Shown here: piece after piece, positions 1 to 13,710 of the stretch
Layout of the letters: every line of letters starts with the position of its first letter
Numbering within the stretch: the stretch's first letter is position 1
Assembly (NCBI GenBank): GCA_003956705.1
Contig: QZCP01000129.1
Coordinates: 42,408-106,407, forward strand
Length of the DNA stretch: 64,000 nucleotides
Direction of reading: 5' to 3'
Source: Brevipalpus yothersi
Taxonomy: Eukaryota > Arthropoda > Arachnida > Trombidiformes > Tenuipalpidae
The notes under the pieces: generated by a model
Database searches by the model: none
The model's input: the letters and a program-made list of their open reading frames with translations, nothing else
What the model was told of the DNA's origin: nothing
Made by a program: the position numbers and the translations under genes

Positions 1-809
1 GTGGTTGTGATGAGTGGAAAAAAAGTGATGCTATATGGGTAATCAAGCGGCTTACGAAAGATGTGAAAAGATTTGCTTTTTTTTCCTATGACCTTAAGCG
101 AGGGGCAATGAAGAGATGGTGATTTGAGGAGAGAGAAAAGTATTCCCATCATGTAAAGAAAGTAAAGTAAAGAGATGTAGAGATAGAAAGGAGAAAAAAA
201 TATGTGTATAATAGTGAATGTGGAGTAAAAACATCTTGTCCAGAATAGTGGGCATAAATCTGAGCTGTAAGACAATTCCAACGATGCTATTCCACTGCTG
301 AGGTTATATTCTTCTCCATCAGAACTTTAGTATACAGAACATTCTCATGGGAGTCTGAAGAATAGAAAATGATCTAACTTTACAAGAATCTTCTATCTCG
401 CTATCTTTCTTTTTGCATTTATTTTTTCTTTTGTCCAGAAGCTCTATCACTTTCCAGATAATCATTATTGTTAAGTCCGAGAATAAGAACAAAAACATTC
501 CTTCAACTGAACTGAAAGTATAGTTCAAAGTTAAAATAGAATACCGAAGAATAATTGTACTATGCTATGAAAAGACTAATATATGCTTTAAAACAATGTA
601 ATATCATTCTAATGTTCATTTGACCAATCTGTTCAGATTGTTTTACTCGAACAATTTCATAAGATATACACAATTGAAAAATGCTTCACACAATTGATCA
701 AAGGCAGACAAAAACAACTTGTCCCATGAGTGTCATAATCCAATCTTGCTAAGAGAAAAATCTCTTACAAACCTACACAAACAATAGGGAATAACTGATT
801 GCATGGAGA

Positions 810-812
<3 letters not shown>

Positions 813-878
<66 letters not shown>
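813..878. repeat. (AG)n microsatellite
   Basis: Uninterrupted AG dinucleotide tract of about 33 units. Confidence 0.95.
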
Positions 879-880
<2 letters not shown>

Positions 881-2243
881 CATCGGAGGTCCATCTTGAT
901 TCAGAAATGTCCACAGAGGGTCGTCACGCTCCCATCGTAATTATGGTGGAAAACTAATGCACATTCCGGTGTATATATATGTATGTGTGTGGGCATGTAT
1001 AGAATTGGGGCCAAATAGGAAAAGAAAAAGTAAAAGGAAGACAACACAAACATCTTAAGATGGATCAGCAAATCTTGAGCTAATCAGTGATATTGATCAA
1101 ATCATTAAGGCAGTGAGCAAGAACGATTATTTTTCGTCATTTAAAGAGGAGAACAGAGAGATGTAGAGGAGGAAGAAGGGAGTACAAATCGTAGAAGAAT
1201 TGAGGATGGAAGATGAGATTGTTTTCTTGTCATCCATGTGGATCGACAGGGAGTGATGTCTATGTGTTGGTGTGTTCGAAAGAAAGAGAGAGAGAGAGAG
1301 AAAATGACGTTCTAAGATGACGATAAGAAGTAAATAGATAGAAAGAGAGAGATGAAGTGGAGAAAAAGGAACATCAGACATATGAAGACTTAAGTCCCAT
1401 GCAGACAATCAGTATTGTCATACTGTGGAATGAAAAATCTTTGGAAGCGTATTAGTGTGGCTAAAGAAGTAAGGAGATTTAGATCACAATTAAATGTGTG
1501 CTGTTGAATGTTGTGTGTGGGAGGAAGAGAGGGTTGAAAATGGCAATTTTCACGATTTGGTTCATTTAAGAGACAAGATCATGCTCTTTTTTGCCCTCAG
1601 CATCCGAGAAACGGGGGAACAGAGAGAAAGAGAGATTGCTGCCTCTGGAGAGAAGAAAAATATACACAAAGAAATAGAAAGACAGATTTACTGTTTGACA
1701 AAGAAGAGTAAGAAAAGCAAATCGATTCACTTTTGGGATTCAAATCTTAACCCAACATTCACTGGGTTGTGATGGTTGCTTTGCTTTTCGAGAGAAATGC
1801 TAACATATCAGCTATGAACAATTCATACATGTCAATCTTTTTAATTCCTTATGTTGCAGATTTTGAGCAACCAATCAGCTTGATGCATGAATGGAATGAT
1901 TCTCATTGATGCTAGTGAGATGCCCAAATGCTCCATAAAAAGTAAAAGTCATTCAACCATCATTATTCATTTCAATAGTGATGAGTGTTTGTGTGATCAT
2001 AGAAAGAAGAAGAAGATGGAGAAGAAGAAGAAGAAGTAAAAGAAGAAGAGTTTAGACTGTGGCCACAGAAATAAGAGAAAAAGATAGCAAGAGCAAGAGA
2101 GAAAGAATCACTTCTCTCTTTCGATCTTCTCTTTCGATCCGATTCACCGATCTTTTGCCATCACTTTCAATGTTCATCTTACTTCACTTATGTGATCCAA
2201 TGGAAAGCTACTCTCAATCTTAACATCTATTCGGATAGAGTCA

Positions 2244-2244
<1 letters not shown>

Positions 2245-2271
<27 letters not shown>
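2245..2271. repeat. (GA)n microsatellite
   Basis: Short pure GA dinucleotide tract in purine-rich DNA. Confidence 0.85.
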
Positions 2272-2276
<5 letters not shown>

Positions 2277-5103
2277 AAAAAGAGAGAGATTGCAAGTCCA
2301 TCATCCACTTGATGGACGAAAGAATCTGATCCAATCGTAAGGAAGAAGTGGAATGGAATGATGATGAAAAGGAATCAGTCGAGATGATTGGTAAGCTCAT
2401 GGACGAGGAGAGAAGAGATAGTAGTGTGATCAGAGCTCAGTGATAAAAGTGAATACTTTGGGTAAAGAAGAAAGATGTAGACCATGGAAAAATGGTAAGG
2501 AGAAGAGAGAGAGAGAGAAAAAAAAGGAAGAAAGAATAAGTAAAATGGCTATCTTATTCTCAGAGGACATGATATCACCTTATTCCATTCACATGGGACA
2601 GACACATACACTCACCATCGATTTATACAAAAATTCATCTCTGTCCACTCAATAGCTTTGGAACGTCAATACTTTGTAGCACAACTTGGACAATAAGAGT
2701 AACGAGAAGTATAGAGGAAACATTTTGTGAACAAATTTCGATCATGGGCCAAAAGTAGAGATGAGAAAAAAAGAAGAAATGATCAACAGAATGAGAATAT
2801 CAGAATGTCATATATAACATTTGAACGAGAGATGGTGGCAAGAAGAAAAAGAAGAAGCAACTTTGGTGTTCTATTCTAGAAAAATGCATAAAATACGAGC
2901 AAATAGGAAAAAGTTGCAGCAAGCTCGATAATAATACAAGAGGAAAAAATGCAATATTTGATATTACATTGAGTCAGCATTGAGTAAAACATGTGCTGAG
3001 AGGAAAAAATAAATCAATTTTCTAAAAATATAAGTAAATACATTCAAAAACTTCATATGAACGATTGTTACCCAAGAAGAATAAGTAGTTCTAGTTTTAG
3101 TTGTGTAACAATTCAAGAGCAAGATGGAAAAAAGTAGTACAGAAAAATTTTTGCTGCTGAATTATGGCTTCCAGGTTTTCCATACTCATACACATCCCCA
3201 ACATATTCAACAGATAACCCATAAAAGTACTTTGAACTATGCAACCTTGTTGTTACTCGAATAAAGGAAGAGAATGTGAATAAATTCAAGCTTGAATCAT
3301 GATGCATCACCACTTCAACACTACTCATGAGAAGACGTCTTTCTCTTTCTCTCTCTGTGTATACTCATGAACTTTATACAAGTTGCTAGCTTCAGGTAAT
3401 GGGATGCCACTGTGAACGTGTGTGCCTTTCAAGGAGTACCAATTGAGAGGAAAAAGAAGGAGAAGAAGTAAGAAGTGTTGAGAATCTCTGATATATTCTC
3501 TTGAGATTTTGGGCAATCCAAGCCACTCAGATAAGTTTGAAGCTAATCAGAATGATGTGCACTGTGTTCATGTGGTTGCAAATGGGCCTCCAGAGTAATA
3601 TGCACACACATGAACCCACATATAACCATAAAGTTGCTAAAGTTTTGGGCACCATGTGTGAGATTGAGGTGAAGATAGATAGAGAGAGAGAAAGAGAGAG
3701 AGAGAATAAATTTCGAAGGAATTCCTCATGATTACCTATTGGAATATAAAGCGGAAGAGAGAGATGAGTAGAAGAGATGATGGAACAAAATCCATGCAAG
3801 TGATGAGAAGCTTTCCATAGACACTAGATGAGAATGTATCTAAAATGAATGAGAAGAATAGCATTTTGATGGACAGCTGACTGGAAATTGCGGAAAAAGG
3901 ATAAACAGGGAGCTTCGAGCTAGAAACCAGAGGAAGTATAATGGGTTTGGTGATGATCGATTCTTCTACACTATGTATTCTGACAATCGATCGTGATCAA
4001 TGTCCGAGCAAAGGAGAGAGAAAGAAGGGAGAGAGAGAAGAATTATCTCATGGGTAGAATATAGAGAAGAGAGCATGGTGATCGGAATGAGTAGATTTAC
4101 ATGGATGAGAGAGAGAAGGATGTAAGCGGCAATAATAACAACATCAGCTTTCAGTGTTGATAAATGTTCCAAAAAGTAGATGAACACGATAGTAACACGA
4201 TTAGAAGCGAGAATAGCATTTAAAAAGATTTTCGAAAGACTTGTCGATAACAATCCAGAGAAGTGTGAGAAGCTGACTATTGGAAAGCTATAAAGACACA
4301 CAAACATTCCTCACTTACGGTAAATATAAGGCTAGAGAAAGCTTGTCTTTCATTCGAATTAGATTTGATTAGTGTTTCGATGGCTGGAAAGAGAAGAGAA
4401 AGAGTAGCCTAATTTTATCAACACCTCGAATACCAAATCAGAGTATAGTAGGGACAGAAAGGAAGATAACCTTATATACATACATTGGATGGAAGGTTTA
4501 CATGGGCCCTGAATAAAGTTTGCTGTGTGTATGTTCGCTCGATTGATCCACAGGAAACAAGGGTGAAAACTTTTCATTTCCTATTAGAGGTTCCATAGAA
4601 TAGATTGACACAATTTGAGAAATTAAATCTAAATTGTATCTCTAACCGTACAGCAATCAATGACAGTCAATTCATTGCATGATTAAGAATGAGTGAGTAA
4701 AAGGGTTCAATGAATTCTAGTAATTCGTATTCATTGTCCAACAGTTCATGACAATTGCATCTTTCATTTCCATTCTCTCTCTTCACCACTAGAATCTTTG
4801 TGTCTGTCTATCAATCCAATATACATACATACCCAAAGAGAATATGTATATTCACTGAAATATTGTATTCCATATGAATGCATTCATTTTGCTTCCTCTT
4901 GCATGATTTCTTCAATTTATATTAACTTCTAACTTCAACTATTCCCAGGGACTTTGATGCATTATGAAAAATATTCTATTAAATTTTCCAGTAAACTAGA
5001 GCAAGATATGCTTTTTGACAATTGTACAAGAGTGGATAGAAAAATTTTCTCTCTCTCTTCCATTCTTCTTATATATGGTATGTGTGCAATTCTTTCTTCA
5101 GTG

Positions 5104-5107
<4 letters not shown>

Positions 5108-5146
<39 letters not shown>
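5108..5146. repeat. (GA)n microsatellite
   Basis: Pure GA tract of about 19 units. It creates long but meaningless Glu-Arg and Ser-Leu open frames on the two strands. Confidence 0.95.
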
Positions 5147-5149
<3 letters not shown>

Positions 5150-7180
5150 GTAAGAAGATGAAGACGAAAAAGGAGAAAAATAACCGAATAAGAATAAGCA
5201 AGATTTGCAATGTTACATTAAGTCGAAAACTCTTTTACGTTCCACCTGAACTACAGCATCCAGTGCAAAGTAGTAGACTGTGAATGAATATATATTCACT
5301 TTCTCTCTCTTCCTTCTTCTCTCCTCTCCCATCGGAGTGATCATTCAAGTATGCATAATTCTACATCTTCTTCAAAGCTTTTTCCAGCTCATCTTATCAA
5401 ATAAATATATCCAAGAAGAAGAAAAAGAGGAAGAGTATGAAGAAGAAGAAGAAAAATTTTCCCATTGATGATGACAGGCACATAAGAACAAGTCATATTG
5501 AGACGATACTTCTTGTCAAACATGCTACGGAAAAAGTGAACAATAAGAGCAACAAGATTGTGGAGCAGAAAAAAGTCTTCTCTCTATTTTCTTATTTTAC
5601 TTTTTGGAAAAATTTTAGGTAGAGATAGAGAGGAATCCAACATGGATTCATCTTATTCATCTTTCCATTTTTTTACACTTTATCTCTATTGAAGAACATG
5701 TATACATGAGAATAAAAAAAGCTGACAAAATTGATCAAATTGTCAGTTCATGGCGAATCAATATTTTTCAAGCAATCATTCGTGACTGTTATTCACTTAT
5801 TTGGACGTCACTTAAATCATGAACACATATGTCCTCTCTCTGTCTCTTGCTCTTTATCCTCTTCACCAAATGTATGTGATCAGTGAGAATAGATTTGGAG
5901 AAGAAACAAAGTATACAATAACGAGAGGATATGCCAATTCATTTTTGACGCCATCCTTCCGCTAAAGCATGTGCAACGATGGGATAATTGTGCACCAAAA
6001 GTTTGAAAAACTGATCATTTTTGCTTACTTATGATGGTGACATTGAAGCAGAAGAAAAACAAGACTTAATCATTCTGTTGAGTATAGAGATGATGGAAAG
6101 AAATTTCTTCACCCAGATCACACACATTTTGCTCCAGTCTGGCTTCCGATCTTACCCATGAAGTTCGTCTCTCTCTCTCTCAGATTCATGAAGCGATAAC
6201 TTTTTTTTCACCCATAGAACTATGGAAACGTCGAGAGAAAAAGATCATTTTGAATAGAAGTCAAGCATAATAGATGATGTGCCCTGGGTATGACCAAGCT
6301 ACCAGGTTATGATATCTTTTCACTCAACAATCTTTCTCTTCTCTCTTCACTTCACACCTTCTTGACTACTGGATTCCTTAATTCTTCTCCATTGTACTAG
6401 CGACTTTTTCATTTTCGCCTAGTTTTTTTCTCTTCTCTTCTCTCTTCTCTTACCTCTTGACACTTCAACACATCACTTGTTATGATGCTCATTTTCGTCA
6501 TCACCTTGTGTGTGTGTATGTGTATATAAATTGGGAACAAAATGGTTTATGATAAAAATGAGCGACACAAATACTGTGCGATACTTTCCAGGATGAAGGC
6601 ATGGGCCAAGTGTGTATGAACGTTCCAGTCAAAGGGTAATAAAAAGGCTTATGACTGGTCATTTTTGTGATGATTTGATTCGTTCTTATTGTTTTCACTC
6701 CACTTACTTCCTACAGCGATGTATATATTGCTTTACTATTTTTTTCTCTCTTCTCTCTTCTCTCTTCTCTCTCTCTCTTCTCCTTTGGTCCACTTTTTTG
6801 CTCCTCATCCAAGCTGCCTCCTGCTTCTCTTTCAATGTCTTTCCTCTAAACTTGGCCTTTTTCGCTTCATTCACTTCTTCATCAATGTTTTTTCTTTCGC
6901 CTTCCCTTTTTCTTTTCTTACTTCTTCCCGTTTTTTTTCTTTTCACTTCTCTTTCCTCTTTTTCCTCTTCCCATTCCCATTCTTTCCTCTAGCTATGAAG
7001 ACAGAGAGATGGAGAGAGAGAGGGAGAGAGAGAAAGAGAAAGAGAGACAAAAGAGATGCCTCATGGATGCAGTTCTGTCATCAATCCCATGGCTTAGTGC
7101 ATCTCTCTCTCTCCTTCCTTAGTATCTCATACAAAGTTGACAAACACAGGCTTTCCTTTTTTCATTCCTCCAATCCTACC

Positions 7181-7182
<2 letters not shown>

Positions 7183-7249
<67 letters not shown>
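7183..7249. repeat. (CT)n followed by (CTTT)n microsatellite
   Basis: About 25 CT units pass directly into a TTTC/CTTT tetranucleotide run, a compound microsatellite. Confidence 0.95.
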
Positions 7250-7518
7250 ATTCTCTTCCACCCACAAATTGACTTTAAGAACACATCTTTTACAGTGTCC
7301 ACTTTTAGATCTAGCAGAATGGGACCAATTTCTTGACCAACAACTGAACACAAAACTTTAACGGTACCTATCATCATTCATCGATCGTAAGGACATGGAA
7401 AAACTGATTCAGCTGGACATGAAGTGCTACTGTGTGTATGTGTGTGAACGTCAACCAGGAAGAAGATTCAGTTCTCAATTTTTCGATGTTGCGTGTCCAT
7501 ATTCAGCCAGACATGTAG

Positions 7519-7521
<3 letters not shown>

Positions 7522-7566
<45 letters not shown>
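7522..7566. repeat. (AC)n microsatellite
   Basis: About 22 AC units; the only long AC tract in a window otherwise dominated by GA/CT. Confidence 0.95.
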
Positions 7567-7570
<4 letters not shown>

Positions 7571-9617
7571 TCATCGTGAAACAGATTACTTGGTGAGAGA
7601 AAGACCCAGTTTTCAATTGCATTCGATTTTCCCTGGAAATATATTCGCATGATGAATTGAAAACAGAATACAATAACAGTGAATGAAAAATTTTTTTGCC
7701 AGCTTTTCTCTAGGATCTAGGCGAAAGAGAGCACGTTCTCTAGGTACGAAGTGTATTATGTCGATGGATTGTCATGACCGGTTGAATGTCAGAATAGATC
7801 AAGTTCACAATCAGAGGAAGCGAGATTGGATCACTTGGGATGAAAAGAATCAAGCATAGGCCCGAAGGAATATGATCACAGACAGATCAAGGCAGTATGT
7901 GAATAATGAATTACATTCTATTATCATGGGCATAAGCTATCTTTTCGAAAAGAGTGAAGTTAAAATATATATATATACATGTGTGTATATAGAGAAAACA
8001 GAATAAGAAAGACAGACGAGATAGAGACTATCCTAAAATGATCATGTAATGATTTGAATAATGTATGCACAACCCATCAGCTACTTCAGCTATTACTACT
8101 ATTACTACTGTTGGTGTGTGTGTGTTGAGTAATTAATGAATAAAATTTTCAATGAAGATAATTGGACCAATCAGATATGTGTTCCAGACATTAGCTGATA
8201 GTAAACTGTTCACCACTAATACAGTGAAGGGTTCAAGTAGGTCATGAATAGATCATTTCTTACCAACATAACATGGGCATATAGTCACCGAGGAAGAGGA
8301 AAGAGATGAAGAAGAAGAAGAGGAAGTGGAAAGTCAATCAGATTTAGGTTGAGCCTATTAATCATTTTGGATAGAAAGTTGTGGATAGAGGAAAGAAAAA
8401 TCAATCACGACTTAAAGTTATTAAATTTTCAATCATTCAGTCAATATGTTGAAGAAATAAATACAAAATGGTCTCAGCAATAGTTTTGGTGGAAAATGAT
8501 TTCAAGGCAATTAAATACTGAAAAGTTTCAAAGTATGATAGGTATGGATTCATGATGTATATATATTAAATACGTCAATATACACATACGAGATGGGACA
8601 ATGAATTTTTCAACTTGAAAACTCATCTACTAAGGAGGTGAAAATATTTCCGTGAACAACTCCTACGTTTGGCCTTATTTTTTTTCTCTTATATACAGAT
8701 AAATGTGCAACATGATATATATGAGTGTACTTGTATGTCACTGTGGAGAAGATGTTTAAGCAAATATTGAAGATGGCTAAAAAGGAGGATGAAGAAGAGG
8801 AGGAAGAAAAAGTAGTAGGAAGATGAAAGAAGCTGTAAGGCGTTTCAAAATTTTTACCATTATCACAGGGGAACACACATCCAGAATGAGTTCTGAATGG
8901 TGGTGTGTGTAGACTCTTCAGATTCATCAAACCTTATGAGAGAGTGAAAAATATGAAATATTTCATACAAATATGAGATGGTTAAGTGCAATAGCCTCAC
9001 GATGAATGGTAACAAACAATAAAATGATCACATACTTGTGAAGAGGCAGAAAAGAGAGAGAGAGAGAGAGAAAGATATTAAGAATGAGCATTTAACTGGA
9101 TATAATTTTGTGTATGTGTGTGTGTGTAATTTGATGGTAGAATATAATGGAGAAATGAAATATTTGCTACACATTGTGTGTGTGCATGTGTGTTCTCATG
9201 TATTGATGTGCCTTGTTGATGGTAAAAGTTTTCTCGGTCTACAGATGTATGTGGAAACAGAAAAGTATTGAGCAATAATTTCATGAGCTTATTTGATAGA
9301 ATAGTGTGAGAAAAGTTGAAGGAAAATAATATGCTTGTGTGTAACTGTTGTTTCGTTGATGAAATCTTCCATAAATCGATTTACAACCCATCTAATCAAT
9401 GCAATCACAATCATAAAAAAAAACAGATCCCCAAACAGAGGTGCCATGTGTATTGGCTATTATCAGTATGATGTTTGGCAAAAAAAGGAATAAAGTTACA
9501 ATCGGTAGTGTTCTTGACCAGAACAGTGTTGAACGCTATTGTTCGATGTTCAATATCGTCGGGCACAGGTTTTATAAGAAAGATAATGGTACACAATTGT
9601 GTGAAATGATCACTTAC

Positions 9618-11906
9618 CTTCGATGGATATTTGAAGAGTTACTTTTCGTTTTTTGATAGATTTCGATTTAAATTCGTGTCTTATGCGTCTCATGGCGGCC
9701 ACAATTTCCACTCTAGAATTGGGACGAGGCACTTCACATGCACCGATGAACTGTGGAGAGAGAGAAAGAGATGGAGAAAGATTGAAATAGAAATAATGAT
9801 AATGTGAAGAAGGGGAGGAAGTAATGAAAAGAAAGATGTGGAGGATGGAGGAAGGATGAAGGAAGGATGAAAGAAGAAGAAAGGGACGAAGAAAAAAAGC
9901 ACAAAAGTAAGGTTAATGATAATACAATAATCAAGCTCGAAGAAATGGAGGTAAGAAAAGAGAGTATAAAAGAGTGAAGAGCAGCGAATATACATAATAG
10001 CATAGAAGATCAGGTCATTGTTGAGGATGAAGTTATTCACATCTTCTTAAGATGAGCCACATGTTCTGCCAGTCTTCATCAACATGATAATATGATATTC
10101 TGATATGATCTGTGATCATCATCATCATTTTTGTCACTATACACACACATACTTGCAAACTTTTTTCACTCTACTCTTCTCCTTCTTCTTCATCATCTTT
10201 TACCAGCAGCTTGCATGCAAGTGATGAAGATGTAAAATAAGACGATTTTGTATGCATGCAGCAACACATGTGTGTATATGAATTGAATAGAGAGTGTCAA
10301 AGTGTGTGAAAATCATGCAGTATAGATGGATGCTGGATGTTGGAAAAAAATTTTTTGGATTGATAGATGGAGAAAGATAGAGAGAGGAAGAGAGGAAAGC
10401 AATTCTCATGGCACATGTATATGATAATAATAACCGTTATTTGTGTGTTTGGATTTTGTATGGAGTTGAAATAAGCCTGATGTACATATATACTGTGCTA
10501 TTGGTCCGGTTTTATCGATGTTTTGACTATAGTCTCAAGGTTAATGGAAAAGACTTACGACTTGAGACTCAAGGATAAAGTCAATCGACCATTTAAAGAG
10601 ATATTCTCTCTCTCTATTGGAATGTTTCTCATCAGGAAAAAGAAATCTAGGAAATACATTTACTATTATATCTATCAGTATATATGTCTCATTTTATTAA
10701 GACTTTTTCGTACAATCTGCATGGCTCACCTACTGGTAAACTCAAACTGTGCACAATTTAATCACAATTTTTTACTCCAATGTAAAGCAAATAATTTGAT
10801 TTCGGCTAATATTTGTTGATGATTGAGGAAATCTCTCTCAGAGGTGACAAGAATACATATAATATGCATATAATCATGCATACCATGAACACCCAATAAG
10901 TGATCGCAATGGAGTGAAGAGATTTTTTGTGAAGAGAAAAAGAGAGAGAAAAACAATATCAATGACAAGCGTGTAATCTACACACAGTAATGTGTTAAGT
11001 GATGGTATGTAATGATCGATATGATTACTAATAATAAGCGAATAATTTTAGTTCACATGGTGTCAGTAAGGTTTGTTAAGGAATTAGTTTCACGTGAAAA
11101 TATGTGGATGTTGAAGAAAAACATTGCAAAAAGAATTCACATGTGTATAATTTCATAGAATACATGTTAGAATGTGGGAAATTTTTCATCTCTTTTCTCT
11201 CGAATTCAATTCGAAATTTTGCTAGAATAGTTCAGTGATTTAAAGAAGCTAATTGGTCTCTCTCTTTCTCTCTCTCTCTCTCTCTTTTCAGATGTTTTCG
11301 AAAAACTTTTCTGCCACAATAAAAGCCATAGAACTTAATTGTGTTTGAATTCTAAATTGTACATCACAAACAAGCCCAACACACACCTTATTGATTGAGG
11401 CTAATTTTGTTTGACATGAACATTTCCAATGTTTTCTACACCAATTTACCGTATATCTACATAAACACATACACATTTGGCCAATCTAATCAGAATAATC
11501 TTATGCCAATTTAAACTCTTTTCCTCTCTCTCCTTTCACACTTCAACTACTTTACTTTTTTTTCTCTCTTTCCTATTCTTCCTTTTCTTTTTCTCGACAA
11601 ATGATTTTGATGAATTAAGATTGCATGAAAATTAGGTGTAAGTATGCAGCAATAGAACAGTTAGATAAACAAGCACAGAGAAGGAGTACAATTTTTTAAG
11701 CAGTTCAATCTGAGGAATTCAAGCATTCGAAAAATTTGTGGTTAAGGAATCTTATCTCTTCCATTTCTTCGGTTGAAAATGATGAGTTTTTTTTTCATTC
11801 TTCTTACCTTTGCATTGAATGAAATTCCATGTTGAAACGCTTCATCTGAATATAATGCCACACGAGAATCATATTCATCTAGATATATATACTTTTTGGA
11901 TGGCAT
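9618..11906 (-). CDS. NOS1AP: NOS1AP/CAPON orthologue, N-terminal half of PTB domain (partial gene)
   Basis: Two minus-strand exons encode the start of a carboxyl-terminal PDZ ligand of neuronal NOS (CAPON) family adaptor. Exon 1 (11906 down to 11808) encodes 33 aa, opening MPSKKYIYLDEY and ending DEAFQHGISFNAK, matching the conserved vertebrate start (MPSK...EDAFQHG). It ends at AAG followed by gtaaga, phase 0. Exon 2 (9750 down to 9618) follows a ccacag acceptor and reads FIGACEVPRPNSRVEIVAAM then RRIRHEFKSKSIKKRKVTLQ, the PTB core, and ends at a gtaagt donor. Frames agree across the 2.06-kb intron. In the family the PTB/PID domain binds partners such as Dexras1, and a C-terminal motif binds the nNOS PDZ domain; those parts are outside the window. 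The open frame continues upstream of the ATG to about 12120 but has no earlier ATG, so the conserved MPSK start is preferred. Confidence 0.88.
9751..11807 (-). other. NOS1AP intron 1
   Basis: A 2.06-kb intron between the two NOS1AP exons, donor gtaaga (minus strand) and acceptor ccacag. It is purine-rich near its acceptor side on the plus strand and holds no supported gene. Open frames here translate simple sequence. Confidence 0.75.
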
Positions 11907-13540
11907 TTTGTCTGATAATGATATAAAATAATTTGAAATCGATTCACTGATCCAATTCCAGGCGGAAATGAGACCAAATTCGGTGGCAAGTTGCTGATAA
12001 TATGTTGGATGTAAATAATCGGCAAATTGTTGATGAGAAAAGTGATGATGGGAAGGATTAAATGAGATGATCGGTGGGAAACGATGGCGATGTTGGAGAT
12101 GATGGAGAGATGAACGTTTACCCTTGATTAGAGTAATGATGGACAAATTTTATCGGTGGACAGATTTTATCAATCAATATATATTAATTCAGAATATATA
12201 TATCCGAAATATACCAAAAACCAACACTCAAACTAACACAATAAAACAAATGAATTTACGTGTGTGTCCAGTTTAAATTGGTGATGTTTTTTTTTCTTTT
12301 CCTATGATGTGATCAATTCAAAAGACTTTGTCATGGAGTCGATCATTCCAGATGTCCATGTGTGTGTTGTTGATGATGTCTTCAAAAGAATCGATGATGA
12401 TAGAGAAAAAAAGTATGGAGAACAATATCACTTGTCACTTGTGTCCATGGTTGAAAACATGGATAACATGTATATATTAATATATTGATCGACAATGTTG
12501 ATGATGATCAAAAATGTGATCATTAAAATGATCACGATTAACAACCGGGATAATGAAGAGCAAAACAAGATGGTTCAGCGAATGAATATGATAATGTTTT
12601 GAATGTTATTAGTACTTGTATTTTTTTGTGGAAAAGCTTGACAGAGTTAATTCTTCTTTATGACAGATGAACACCAAGATCCACACATCTGTGGTACTGT
12701 GTTATTGTCAAAAATTGATTAATTGTCAACTTCAAGCAAGTAGCTGTCATTCCTTGTTTCGGTTACCTTTTTTTTAATTGTTACCCAAAAAATGATTGAC
12801 CCAACACTTGTGTTTGTCCAATTATTTTTGTACCACCTTTCATTAAGCCAACAGATGATGATAATATTTTGTTTTCGGTTGTTTAAAACAGATACACAAA
12901 CTTTTTAGACTCTTTTTCTAATCCATTGGTTGATGATGAAACACATACACAAACTATATACACAACAAAATCAATGGGCGCTATTCATCGTTTCATCATT
13001 TCATGATGATGATCTTTAAACGAGAATTATATCACACACATGTAAGATACGATCGGATGAAGATGATAAATTGCGATAAATTGAAGTGAATGAATCATCC
13101 TTGGAAGAGAAAAAAAACACCGCAAAAGGCAACCACACACAAAAATTCAGTTATATTTGAAGATGAAGTGCTATAATTCAGGTGTGTATTCTTTCTTTCC
13201 AATGATAAACTCTTTACACTCTCTCTCTCTCTCTTTTTCTCTCTTCTTCTTACTCCCAAAAAAATATTGCCCTAAAACACTTGACTGGGCAGGCTATATA
13301 TATAAAGAGAAAGAGAAGAAGAAAAAAGTTGCTCCAACTCGTAACTAGAGTTCAGCAAATGAACCAGGCAAGTACTTAGAACTTAGAACTCAACTCAGAA
13401 TCAGGCTTCTCGGGCTTCAGTAACTGACTGAAGACCAAACTTTACCTCACAAGCAAGCAGACTCAAGCCTGAGAGAGAATATTCTCTCTCTCTACTCTCT
13501 CTCTCTTCTCACTTTAGCCTGAGGAGAAAGAGAAAGGGAG

Positions 13541-13607
13541 AGTCTCTCTCTCTCTCTTTCTTTCTCTCTTTCTTTCTCTCTTTCTTTCTCTCTTTCTCTC
13601 TTTCTTT
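13541..13607. repeat. Compound (TTTCTTTCTCTC)n repeat
   Basis: A CT tract passes into a roughly 12-nt higher-order array of TTTC and TCTC blocks. Confidence 0.85.
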
Positions 13608-13674
13608 TGTACCATGGCCACTTTTTTTCGCTATGGTTTAATTCATAGGAATCACAGGATTCAGGATGAATCGA

Positions 13675-13675
<1 letters not shown>

Positions 13676-13707
<32 letters not shown>
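13676..13707. repeat. (CT)n microsatellite
   Basis: Pure CT dinucleotide tract. Confidence 0.9.

Positions 13708-13710
<3 letters not shown>

Larger units (their letters stand above)
1..9617. other. Gene-free purine-rich region, probably intron of NOS1AP
   Basis: I found no convincing coding exon on either strand. The stretch is dominated by GA-rich DNA, dinucleotide tracts and poly-purine runs, and its longest open frames are translations of those repeats. Because the NOS1AP exon ending at 9618 has a clean donor and its PTB domain is incomplete, the next exon must lie further left. I looked for the rest of the PTB domain and did not see it, so most of this region is probably intron. That is inference. 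Confidence 0.5.

Noticed and set aside
5107..7377. Long Ser-Leu, Glu-Arg and Phe/Ser-rich open frames
   Set aside because: They are translations of GA/CT tracts and pyrimidine-rich DNA. No domain, splice structure or codon pattern of a gene.
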